A DNA stretch of 5,742 nt from Oscillospiraceae bacterium (GTDB lineage Bacteria > Bacillota > Clostridia > Oscillospirales > Acutalibacteraceae). Below, in pieces: positions 1-5,742 of the stretch; position 1 is the first letter of the stretch, and each line of letters opens with the position of its first letter. Position numbers and translations under genes: made by a program. Where the stretch lies: the NCBI GenBank assembly GCA_029007475.1, contig JAQXHW010000105.1, forward strand, positions 1-5,742, written 5' to 3'. The notes below the pieces were generated by a model. It saw only the letters and a program-made list of their open reading frames with translations. It had not been told where the DNA came from and made no database searches.

Positions 1-960
1 TATAGTGGTGTTTGGAGAAATAACAGAGTAATCAACAACGCCGTCAATTTCGCATCCCTCACTGACAGATGAATTTTCAATAACCGCATTCGGTCCCACA
101 TAGTGAGGCGGAGCCATGGGATTACGGCTGTAAATTCTCCAGCTTTTGTCTGAAAGGTCCAAATCTACATTTGGATTAATGATATCAAGGTTAGCCTCCC
201 AAAGAGAATCAATAGTACCTACATCCTTCCAATAACCTTTAAACGGATAAGCAAACATGCGCTGATTATCCCCAAGCATATTGGGAATTATGTTTTTACC
301 GAAATCGTTTGAGGAGTTTGGATCTGCCTCGTCCTCTTCAAGATATTTTCTAAGCTTATCCCAAGAGAATACATAAACACCCATTGAAGCCTTGTTTGAT
401 TTTGGCTCTGCAGGTTTCTCGGCAAACTCGTAAATCTTGTCGTTTTCGTCAGTTGCGAGAATACCGAATCTTGAGGCCTCCTCCCAAGGTACCTCCAAAA
501 CAGCGATTGTGCAGTCGGCCTTGTTCTTCTTGTGGAAATCAATCATTTTTGCATAATCCATCTTGTAAATATGGTCGCCTGAAAGAACTACAACATACTC
601 GGGATCATACTTTTCGATAAATGTAATATTTTGATAAATGGCATTAGCTGTACCCTTGTACCACTCAGCACCGCCGATAGCTTCATACGGTGAAAGAATA
701 TGAACGCCACCGTTAAGTCTGTCTAAATCCCAAGGCTGGCCGTTACCAAGGTAATCGTTGAGAACAAGGGGCTGATACTGGGTAAGAACACCGACAGTAT
801 AGATACCGCTGTTTACGCAGTTTGAAAGGGGACAATCAATAATACGATAATTTCCTCCGTAGGGAACTGCGGGCTTTGCAATGCTTTTTGTAAGAACTCC
901 GAGTCTACTGCCTTGACCGCCGGCAAGCAGCATTGCTACTACTTCTTGTTTAGGGTACAT
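1..960 (-). CDS. glgC: Glucose-1-phosphate adenylyltransferase (ADP-glucose pyrophosphorylase), 3' end missing
   Basis: The enzyme converts glucose-1-phosphate and ATP to ADP-glucose and pyrophosphate, the committed step of bacterial glycogen synthesis, in the cytosol. The frame is open from the ATG at 960-958 to the left window edge, giving 320 codons with no stop; the family is usually about 400 residues, so roughly the last 80 are missing. Visible marks are the nucleotide-binding LLAGGQGSRLG (residues 11-21), AKPAVPYGG (28-36), LSNCVNSGI (45-53), WYKGTANAIYQN (100-111), SGDHIYKMDY (127-136; D129 matches the catalytic Asp), EFAEKP with K182 at the sugar-phosphate site, and ASMGVYVF (191-198). 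The hexapeptide beta-helix domain begins near residue 290 and is cut off. The start is supported by GGAGG at 968-972, seven bases upstream. It follows glgB after 90 bases on the same strand, so co-transcription is likely. The intact SGDHIYKMDY motif argues against the GlgD paralogue. N37 and C43 stand where I recall Lys and Phe as usual. Confidence 0.96.
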   Translation of the reverse strand, partial: MYPKQEVVAMLLAGGQGSRLGVLTKSIAKPAVPYGGNYRIIDCPLSNCVNSGIYTVGVLTQYQPLVLNDYLGNGQPWDLDRLNGGVHILSPYEAIGGAEWYKGTANAIYQNITFIEKYDPEYVVVLSGDHIYKMDYAKMIDFHKKNKADCTIAVLEVPWEEASRFGILATDENDKIYEFAEKPAEPKSNKASMGVYVFSWDKLRKYLEEDEADPNSSNDFGKNIIPNMLGDNQRMFAYPFKGYWKDVGTIDSLWEANLDIINPNVDLDLSDKSWRIYSRNPMAPPHYVGPNAVIENSSVSEGCEIDGVVDYSVISPNTTI

Positions 961-1001
961 AACAGTTCCTCCGCAATATTATTAATAGCTTACTTGGATT
1001 T

Positions 1002-1029
1002 AGGGCGAAGTAAAAAACTACTCCGCCCT
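1002..1029 (-). promoter_or_regulatory. Stem-loop in the glgB-glgC spacer
   Basis: Two 11-base arms, 1002-1012 (AGGGCGAAGTA) and 1019-1029 (TACTCCGCCCT), surround a six-base loop. In minus-strand RNA, the direction of glgB to glgC, all 11 positions can pair, ten as Watson-Crick and one as G-U; on the plus strand that position is an A-C mismatch. This suits a structure acting in the glgBC transcript. In that direction the hairpin is followed by AAATCC and not by a U-run, so it is not a canonical rho-independent terminator. It lies 22 bases after the glgB stop and 41 bases before the glgC ATG, and leaves the glgC ribosome binding site free. Likely roles, by inference, are a processing or stability element or a weak attenuator that sets the GlgB:GlgC ratio. 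Confidence 0.6.
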
Positions 1030-1050
1030 TTATTATAGTTTTGTTATCAA

Positions 1051-3225
1051 TTATTTTTTGTCGGAAGCGGGCTTTTTAGCAGGAGCCTTCTTTTCTGCAG
1101 CGGGCTTTTCTGCTGCTTTCTTAGCAGGAGCTTTTTTTGCTGCGGTTTTTGCTGCTGTTGTTTTCTTAGCCGGAGCTTTCTTTTCTGCTGCTGCCTTTTC
1201 CTCTGTCTTTTTTGCTGTTGCTTTCTTATCAGGAGCCTTTTTCTCGGCAGGAGCCTTTTTTGTTGTTGCTTTCTTAGCAGGAGCCTTTTTCTTAGCAGGA
1301 GCTTTTTCTTCTGGTGCGGGCTTCTCCATGGGTTTTGTGCACTTGAGGAACATAGCGCTCATGGGGGGCAGATTGATAACAATGGACTGCTCCTGATCGT
1401 GACAGGGTTCATCCTCAGTCATAACGTCTATGGGATTGTTGGCACAGCCGTATCCGCCGTACTGGTCGTCGTCGGTGTTGAATATGGTGTTGTAGATACC
1501 GTACTGTGTTACGCCGATACGGTAGTTAGCTCTATACATGGGCTGGAAGTTGCAAATAGCAATAACGTCGTCGCCGTTTTTGTCAATACGTCTGAAAGCG
1601 ATAACACTCTGAGTTGCGTCGTCGTGGTGAATCCAGTTAAAGCCTTCCCATGAGAAGTCAATCTGATGCATACAAAGGTTATCCTTGTAGAACTTGTTGA
1701 TACTGCGGAAGAAGTGCTGGAGCTTTTGATGCTTTTCGTACTCAAGAAGACCCCACTGAATCTCCTCGTTAACATTCCACTCGTCGAACTGACCGATCTC
1801 AGTGCCCATGAAGGTGAGCTTTTTGCCGGGATGAGCCATCATGTAAGAGATGAATACACGAACGCCTGCGAACTTTGTGTCGTAGTCGCCGGGCATCTTG
1901 TTTATAAGTGAGCCTTTGCCGTAAACAACCTCGTCATGAGAAATGGGGAGTAGGAAGTTTTCGGAGAAAGCGTAGAGGAAGCTGAAGGTGAGCTTATCGT
2001 GGTGGAAAGGTCTCCAAAGGGGATCCATTCCCATGTAGTGAAGCATATCGTTCATCCAACCCATGTTCCACTTGTAGTCAAAGCCTAAGCCGCCGTCATG
2101 AACGGGACGGGTAACCATGGGCCAGGAGGTGCTTTCCTCAGCAATCATCATTGCGGTCGGATGGTACATATGAACAGCGGTGTTGAGTCTCTTAAGGAAC
2201 TCGACTGCCTCAAGATGCTCCTTGCCGCCGTACTTGTTGGCAACCCACTCGCCGTCCTTACGGTTGTAGTCGAGGTAGAGCATGGAGGCAACAGCGTCAA
2301 CGCGAATACCGTCAACGTGATACTTATCAAGCCAGAACATAGCGGAGGAGATAAGGAAGCTGACAACTTCGTATCTTGCAAAGTCAAATACGTATGTACC
2401 CCATTCCTTGTGCTCGCCCTTTCTGGAATCCTCGTACTCGAAGCAGTGAACGCCGTCAAAGCGACCGAGACCGTGAGCGTCCTTGGGGAAGTGAGCGGGT
2501 ACCCAGTCAATGATGACGCCGATACCGTTCTCGTGACAGCTGTCGATAAACTCCATCAAATCGTCAGGAGTACCGTAACGGGAGGTAGGTGCAAAGTAAC
2601 CTGTTACCTGATAGCCCCAAGAGCCGTCGAAGGGATATTCGGTAATGGGCATGAACTCAATATGAGTGTAGCCCATCTCTTTAACATAGGGGATAAGCTC
2701 CTCGGCTAATTTCTTATATGAGAAGGTGTTGCCGTCGGCATATTTTCTCCAGGATCCTGCGTGAATTTCGTAAATATTGAGAGGCTCCTCGAAGTGGTTG
2801 TGTTTGCTTTTATAGTCGAACCAAGCTTCGTCTCTCCACTGGTGATTACCGAGAGAGTAAACCTTTGAGGCGTTGTCGGGTCTTGTCTGAGCATGGAAAG
2901 CAAAGGGGTCAGCCTTGAGGAGTTTTTCAGACCAGGGAGTCTCTACGCAGTATTTGTAGATTGCGTGTTCGCCGATACCCTCAATAAAGAGCTCCCAAAT
3001 TCCGCCTTCTGAAATCTTGTACATATAGTTTGCATCCTGATCCCAGCCGTTGAAGTCGCCGACAACGGAAACGGAGAGAGCGTTTGGTGCCCAAACTCTG
3101 AACACACAGCCCTGCCTACCGTCCCAATTCTCAATATGGGAACCGAAGAATTCGTAAGCACGGATAGAATCGCCGTCAAAGAAAAGCTGAATAGGATTTC
3201 TTTCGTCGTTAAAAGAATAATTCAT
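1051..3225 (-). CDS. glgB: 1,4-alpha-glucan branching enzyme with a histone H1-like Lys/Ala/Pro tail
   Basis: This GH13-family enzyme cuts alpha-1,4 glucan chains and rejoins them as alpha-1,6 branches during glycogen synthesis. The 724-residue protein is complete. An N-terminal CBM48 beta-sandwich (about 20-115) includes FRVWAPNALSVSVVGDFNGW (42-61). The catalytic barrel (about 145-520) carries DWVPAHFPKD (240-249), GIRVDAV with nucleophile D310, AEES with acid/base E363, and SHDEVVYGK with D431. Their spacing (70, 53 and 68 residues) matches D335, D405, E458 and D526 of the E. coli enzyme. A C-terminal beta domain ends near LPPMSAMFLKCT (619-630). Only one N-terminal sandwich is present, so the core is the short form of about 630 residues. 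Residues 631-724 are an added basic, low-complexity tail. The start is supported by AGGAGG at 3233-3238, seven bases upstream, and a promoter lies at 3281-3309. glgC follows after 90 bases. Core function is certain; the role of the tail is unknown. Confidence 0.98.
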   Translation of the reverse strand: MNYSFNDERNPIQLFFDGDSIRAYEFFGSHIENWDGRQGCVFRVWAPNALSVSVVGDFNGWDQDANYMYKISEGGIWELFIEGIGEHAIYKYCVETPWSEKLLKADPFAFHAQTRPDNASKVYSLGNHQWRDEAWFDYKSKHNHFEEPLNIYEIHAGSWRKYADGNTFSYKKLAEELIPYVKEMGYTHIEFMPITEYPFDGSWGYQVTGYFAPTSRYGTPDDLMEFIDSCHENGIGVIIDWVPAHFPKDAHGLGRFDGVHCFEYEDSRKGEHKEWGTYVFDFARYEVVSFLISSAMFWLDKYHVDGIRVDAVASMLYLDYNRKDGEWVANKYGGKEHLEAVEFLKRLNTAVHMYHPTAMMIAEESTSWPMVTRPVHDGGLGFDYKWNMGWMNDMLHYMGMDPLWRPFHHDKLTFSFLYAFSENFLLPISHDEVVYGKGSLINKMPGDYDTKFAGVRVFISYMMAHPGKKLTFMGTEIGQFDEWNVNEEIQWGLLEYEKHQKLQHFFRSINKFYKDNLCMHQIDFSWEGFNWIHHDDATQSVIAFRRIDKNGDDVIAICNFQPMYRANYRIGVTQYGIYNTIFNTDDDQYGGYGCANNPIDVMTEDEPCHDQEQSIVINLPPMSAMFLKCTKPMEKPAPEEKAPAKKKAPAKKATTKKAPAEKKAPDKKATAKKTEEKAAAEKKAPAKKTTAAKTAAKKAPAKKAAEKPAAEKKAPAKKPASDKK
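1054..1335 (-). repeat. Low-complexity repeat encoding the Lys/Ala/Pro tail of GlgB
   Basis: This stretch encodes GlgB residues 631-724. By my count 33 of 94 residues are Lys, 29 Ala and 12 Pro, against 11 acidic residues, so the net charge is about +22. KAPAKK occurs exactly at residues 641-646, 647-652, 683-688, 698-703 and 713-718, with variants such as KATAKK (668-673) and KKAPDKK (662-668). At DNA level the plus-strand unit TTAGCAGGAGC is exact at 1076-1086, 1121-1131, 1274-1284 and 1292-1302, with one mismatch at 1166-1176 and 1226-1236. The protein pattern reads in the same frame as the enzyme and ends at its TAA, so it is a real extension and not a frameshift artefact. Such tails are known from H1-like bacterial proteins (Chlamydia HctB, Pseudomonas AlgP, the mycobacterial HU tail), where they bind polyanions. 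They are probably disordered. Confidence 0.93.
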
Positions 3226-3280
3226 ATTATATCCTCCTAAAATACTGCCACTTATAGCAATATATTTTTTTCTTTATAAA

Positions 3281-3309
3281 ATTATAGCAAAACTTTTTCA
3301 TCATTTCAA
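3281..3309 (-). promoter_or_regulatory. Sigma-A-type promoter for glgBC
   Basis: On the minus strand there is a -35 box TTGAAA (3309-3304, five of six consensus bases), a 17-base spacer and a perfect -10 box TATAAT (3286-3281) preceded by an extended TGC. Transcription should begin near 3274, giving a leader of about 49 bases before the glgB ATG at 3225. The 9-base string TTGCTATAA recurs 30 bases downstream (3260-3252), where it forms a second, weaker extended -10 (TATAAG) without a good -35. No riboswitch-like structure is evident in the short leader. Confidence 0.8.
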
Positions 3310-3392
3310 CAATAAATCAAAGAATGAGTGCCAAAGTTTTTCTCAATTATTTGTATAATATGTACAGAATAAGAAAAACAAAAATCGTTTGA

Positions 3393-3409
3393 TTGTCAAA
3401 AGATGACAA
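3393..3409. promoter_or_regulatory. Candidate operator TTGTCA-N5-TGACAA
   Basis: A perfect 6-base inverted repeat, TTGTCA (3393-3398) and TGACAA (3404-3409), is separated by AAAGA. It overlaps a second perfect inverted repeat, TTTGA-TTG-TCAAA (3388-3400). The 17-base dyad is of the size bound by dimeric helix-turn-helix regulators. It sits between the divergent glgB and MATE promoters, about 90 bases upstream of the predicted MATE start site and about 125 upstream of the predicted glgB start site, so an activator or shared regulator is more natural than simple blocking. In AT-rich sequence a short dyad can arise by chance. No regulator gene is visible in the window. Confidence 0.35.
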
Positions 3410-3456
3410 AATGCTTTTATGAGATTAGGTTGCTTTTTAGTATGAAATTTATCTCA

Positions 3457-3485
3457 TTGACTATGTGAATTATTGGGATTATAAT
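3457..3485 (+). promoter_or_regulatory. Sigma-A-type promoter for the MATE exporter gene
   Basis: A -35 box TTGACT (3457-3462, five of six consensus bases), a 17-base spacer and a perfect -10 box TATAAT (3480-3485) predict a start near 3491-3493. This leaves a leader of about 30 bases, room for the ribosome binding site GGGGAGG (3507-3513) and little else. There is thus no leader long enough for an attenuator or ribosome-stalling peptide. The near-consensus boxes suggest fairly strong basal expression unless a repressor acts. Confidence 0.82.
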
Positions 3486-3520
3486 TTATTGGAAATGAGG
3501 TTTAGTGGGGAGGAATAACC

Positions 3521-4882
3521 ATGGCTAAAGAGAAAGCGTCCATGCTCACGGGTTCGATACCGAGGAGCATTATTGCCTTTGCGGTACCTCTCTTTTTCGG
3601 AAATCTGTTTCAGCAGCTTTATAATACTGCCGACTCGCTTATTGTGGGCAATTTCTTAGGAAACAGAGCTTTGGCGGCGGTGAGCGCTACATATATGCTC
3701 ATTATGCTTTTGGTAGGCTTTTTCCAAGGAATCGGAATCGGCGCGGGAGTAGTAATTTCTCAGTTCTTCGGCGCAGGAGAGAAGGAAAGACTCAAGGTTT
3801 CGGTACATACTCAGCTTGCATTTTCAGCCTTAGTCGGACTTTTTCTCACGGTATTTGCAACCTGGCTTTCTCCCGAAATACTGAAGCTGATGGGCACTCC
3901 CGAGGAGGTCATGCCCCAGGCTGCCGAGTATCTGAGATTTTACTTTTTGGGAAGTATAGGGCTTGTGCTCTACAATGCCTGTATGGGAATTATGCAGGCG
4001 GTAGGCGACAGCAGGCATCCACTTTACTATTTGATTATATCGTCTGTAATAAATATTGTGCTTGATGTGCTTTTTGTGGCGGTATTCAGGTGGGGAGTAT
4101 GGTCGGCGGCTTTAGCTACCTCGATTAGTCAGATTGTAAGCGTTGTGCTGTGTCTTGTAAGGCTTGTGAGAAAGGGCGGCGATATCAAGATTAGCTTTAA
4201 GGAAATCAAGATAGATTTCGCTATGCTTAAGGTTATTCTTAGATACGGTATCCCTACAGGTGTGCAGAATTCGATTATAGCTATCGCAAACGTTGTGGTG
4301 CAGTCCAATATAAACCACTTCGGCGAAATGGCAATCTCCGGCTGCGGAGCGTACTCAAAATTAGAGGGCTTTGCCTTTCTGCCCATAATGAGCTTCACAT
4401 CGGCAATAACCACCTTTGTAGGTCAGAATATAGGTGCAGGAAACACTAAAAGAGTGAAAAAGGGCGCAGTGTTCGGGGTTATCTGCTCAATTCTGACGGC
4501 AGAGCTTGTGGGACTCATTCTTCATATCTTCGCCCCGGCCTTAATCAGCGCGTTTACCCGCGAGCCCGAGGCGATATCCTTTGGAGTTATGAAATCAAGA
4601 ACCTGTGGACTTTTCTTCTGTTTACTTGCGGCTTCTCACGCGTTTTCGGCGGTGCTCAGAGGAGCGGGAAGAACTATGATTCCGATGTTTACCATGCTCA
4701 CTTTTTGGTGTGTAGTGAGGGTAAGCTTCCTTGAAATTATGGTGCCGATTACGGAGTCCATAGAGGTAGTAAACTGGGTATATCCCTTAACCTGGGCGCT
4801 TAGCACAATTACCTTGTTTGTATATTTTCTCATTTCTCCGTGGTACAAGGCAGGAGCCACAAAAAAGAAAAAGAAGATATGA
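3521..4882 (+). CDS. MATE-family multidrug/toxin exporter
   Basis: This is a complete inner-membrane antiporter of the MATE family, which uses a Na+ or H+ gradient to export organic cations, drugs or metabolites. It has 453 residues, the usual family length, and twelve hydrophobic segments in two halves: about 15-35, 52-80, 93-115, 136-158, 168-190, 193-215, 236-262, 284-305, 315-345, 352-382, 388-410 and 418-440. Family marks include PLFFGNLFQQLYNTADSLIV (23-42), the helix-2 glycine stretch GFFQGIGIGAGVVISQFFGAG (66-86), AVGDSRHPL (160-168) and its second-half counterpart AVLRGAGRTMIPM (377-389), and TTFVGQNIGAGN (297-308). The sequence is closest in feel to the clostridial YoeA/NorM-like branch. 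The start is set by GGGGAGG seven bases upstream. The C-terminus ends in a short Lys run (448-452). It is divergent from glgB and convergent with gap, so it is probably monocistronic. Substrate cannot be told from sequence. Confidence 0.95.
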   Translation: MAKEKASMLTGSIPRSIIAFAVPLFFGNLFQQLYNTADSLIVGNFLGNRALAAVSATYMLIMLLVGFFQGIGIGAGVVISQFFGAGEKERLKVSVHTQLAFSALVGLFLTVFATWLSPEILKLMGTPEEVMPQAAEYLRFYFLGSIGLVLYNACMGIMQAVGDSRHPLYYLIISSVINIVLDVLFVAVFRWGVWSAALATSISQIVSVVLCLVRLVRKGGDIKISFKEIKIDFAMLKVILRYGIPTGVQNSIIAIANVVVQSNINHFGEMAISGCGAYSKLEGFAFLPIMSFTSAITTFVGQNIGAGNTKRVKKGAVFGVICSILTAELVGLILHIFAPALISAFTREPEAISFGVMKSRTCGLFFCLLAASHAFSAVLRGAGRTMIPMFTMLTFWCVVRVSFLEIMVPITESIEVVNWVYPLTWALSTITLFVYFLISPWYKAGATKKKKKI

Positions 4883-4932
4883 AAACACCGCCACACAGCT
4901 ATCAAAATTTCAGCTTGAATTTAATAATTTGT

Positions 4933-4966
4933 AAAAAAAATCCGCTACCCCGTAAAGGATAGCGGA
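4933..4966 (-). terminator. Rho-independent terminator of gap
   Basis: On the minus strand, arms of ten bases (4966-4957 and 4950-4941) pair fully with one G-U, around a six-base loop, and are followed directly by eight U residues (A-run 4933-4940 on the plus strand). It begins 28 bases after the gap stop. In the plus direction the same hairpin has an A-C mismatch and only a weak UAAUUUAU tail, so it may stop MATE transcripts partially. No separate plus-strand terminator is visible in 4883-4994. Confidence 0.9.
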
Positions 4967-4994
4967 TAATTTATATCTAATCAGATTGTTGGGA

Positions 4995-5742
4995 TTAGAG
5001 AGTCTTATCGAGCTCAGCGAAGTACTTGATAGTACGAACCATCTGAGAGGTGTAGCTGTTCTCGTTGTCGTACCAAGAAACAACCTGTACCTGAGTGGTG
5101 CCGTTGTCCATCTGAGTGCACATGGTCTGAGTAGCATCGAAGAGTGAGCCGTAGGTCATGCCAACGATATCGGAGGAAACGATCTGATCCTCGTTGTAGC
5201 CATAGCTGGGAGTAGAAGCAGCCTTCATAGCAGCATTGATTTCCTCTTTAGTTACGAGACCTTCAACAACTGCGAAAAGGAGAGTAGTTGAACCTGTGGG
5301 AACGGGAACTCTCTGAGCTGCGCCGATGAGCTTGCCGTTGAGCTCAGGAATAACAAGGCCGATAGCCTTAGCAGCACCTGTTGAGTTAGGAACGATGTTA
5401 ACTGCGCCTGCGCGTGCACGTCTGAGGTCGCCCTTTCTGTGAGGACCGTCAAGAATCATCTGATCGCCGGTGTAAGCGTGGATAGTAGCCATGATACCGC
5501 TCTTAATGGGAGCGAGGTCGTTGAGAGCCTTAGCCATGGGAGCGAGGCAGTTAGTTGTGCAGGATGCAGCAGAGATAATCTGGTCATCAGCGGTGAGTGT
5601 GCCTTCGTTTACGCCGTAAACGATAGTCTTGAGGTCGTTGCCTGCAGGAGCAGAGATAACAACCTTCTTAGCGCCGGCATTGATATGTGCCATAGACTTC
5701 TCCTTGGAGCAGTAGAAACCTGTGCACTCGAGAACAACCTCA
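4995..5742 (-). CDS. gap: Glyceraldehyde-3-phosphate dehydrogenase, 5' end missing
   Basis: The enzyme oxidises glyceraldehyde-3-phosphate with NAD(P)+ and phosphate to 1,3-bisphosphoglycerate in glycolysis. The visible frame gives 248 residues from the right window edge to the TAA at 4997-4995. The Met at 5693 is internal: the frame continues upstream as EVVLECTGFYCSKEKS, a conserved GAPDH stretch, so about 85-90 N-terminal residues (most of the nucleotide-binding fold) lie outside. The catalytic domain is intact: SAASCTTNCLAP with catalytic Cys at codon 5561-5559, catalytic His in TIHAYTGDQ at codon 5480-5478, HRKGDLRRARAGAVNIVPNS (phosphate sites), and WYDNENSY, whose Asn contacts nicotinamide, near the C-terminus. 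The choice between NAD+ and NADP+ cannot be judged because the deciding N-terminal residues are missing. A strong terminator follows after 28 bases, so it is the last gene of its transcript. No residue needed for catalysis is lost. Confidence 0.97.
   Translation of the reverse strand, partial: EVVLECTGFYCSKEKSMAHINAGAKKVVISAPAGNDLKTIVYGVNEGTLTADDQIISAASCTTNCLAPMAKALNDLAPIKSGIMATIHAYTGDQMILDGPHRKGDLRRARAGAVNIVPNSTGAAKAIGLVIPELNGKLIGAAQRVPVPTGSTTLLFAVVEGLVTKEEINAAMKAASTPSYGYNEDQIVSSDIVGMTYGSLFDATQTMCTQMDNGTTQVQVVSWYDNENSYTSQMVRTIKYFAELDKTL

Noticed and set aside
1032..1037. Minus-strand TATAAT in the glgB-glgC spacer as a separate glgC promoter.
   Set aside because: No acceptable -35 box at 16-18 bases and no extended TG; the predicted start would fall within the stem-loop.
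1051..1335. Possibility that the basic tail of GlgB arises from a frameshift into a neighbouring low-complexity sequence.
   Set aside because: The KAPAKK periodicity is in the same frame as the enzyme from residue 641 to the natural stop, with no sign of pattern in another frame.
1058..1396. Plus-strand open frame of 112 codons rich in AGAFF units, resembling a hydrophobic repeat protein.
   Set aside because: It is the exact antisense of the Lys/Ala/Pro tail of glgB; AAG/GCT/CCT codons read backwards give Phe, Ala and Gly. No ribosome binding site or promoter is visible.
2098..2709. Plus-strand open frame of 203 codons inside glgB.
   Set aside because: It lies wholly opposite the highly conserved catalytic region of glgB, has no family features and no initiation signals. 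It is a shadow frame.
3354..3359. Plus-strand TATAAT as an additional promoter for the MATE gene.
   Set aside because: The -35 position (CCAAAG) does not match and the TG is out of register. The promoter at 3457-3485 is much better. The weak dyad TGTA-N7-TACA here (3352-3366) was also judged too imperfect.
3419..3457. Inverted repeat ATGAGAT / ATCTCAT near the MATE promoter.
   Set aside because: Only seven pairs across a 25-base gap in AT-rich DNA; likely chance.
4861..4880. A-rich run at the end of the MATE gene as a possible phase-variation tract.
   Set aside because: The longest homopolymer is six A, at the last codons, so slippage would alter only a few C-terminal Lys residues.
4976..4999. 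Small hairpin TCTAATC / GATTAGA spanning the gap stop codon.
   Set aside because: Seven mostly A-T pairs with a ten-base loop are weak, and the real terminator lies just downstream.
4995..5693. Met at 5693 as the start of a short 232-residue GAPDH.
   Set aside because: The same frame continues upstream to the window edge with conserved GAPDH sequence (VVLECTGFY), so the Met is internal.

Overview
The window looks like ordinary chromosome from an anaerobic, gut-type Clostridia (Bacillota), probably near the Oscillospiraceae/Ruminococcaceae or Lachnospiraceae. The basis is the protein flavour of GlgC, GlgB, GAPDH and the MATE transporter, strong AGGAGG-type ribosome binding sites, moderate GC in genes with AT-rich spacers, and sigma-A-type promoters. 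This placement is inferred from remembered family sequences, not from a search.

Layout. Positions 3225 down to 1 (minus strand) hold a glycogen synthesis operon: glgB (branching enzyme, complete, 1051-3225), then glgC (ADP-glucose pyrophosphorylase, 1-960), which runs off the left edge after 320 codons. The 90-base spacer between them contains a strong stem-loop. Positions 3226-3520 form a divergent, AT-rich control region with one good promoter on each strand and a perfect TTGTCA-N5-TGACAA inverted repeat between them. Positions 3521-4882 (plus strand) encode a complete 12-helix MATE-family exporter. Positions 4883-4994 form a convergent spacer with a rho-independent terminator facing the last gene. 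Positions 4995-5742 (minus strand) hold the C-terminal three quarters of glyceraldehyde-3-phosphate dehydrogenase, whose start lies beyond the right edge.

How the genes fit together. GlgC makes ADP-glucose, the donor for glycogen synthase (not visible here), and GlgB adds the alpha-1,6 branches. They are co-oriented and probably co-transcribed from the promoter at 3281-3309. GAPDH is central glycolysis. The MATE exporter has its own promoter and no evident functional link to either neighbour.

The feature most worth a second look is the end of GlgB. After a normal branching-enzyme core ending near residue 630 comes a tail of about 94 residues made almost entirely of Lys, Ala and Pro, with five exact KAPAKK units. 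It resembles the tails of histone H1-like bacterial proteins and is not part of the standard branching-enzyme fold. I saw no mobile element, CRISPR array, tRNA, rRNA or recognisable novel multi-gene system.
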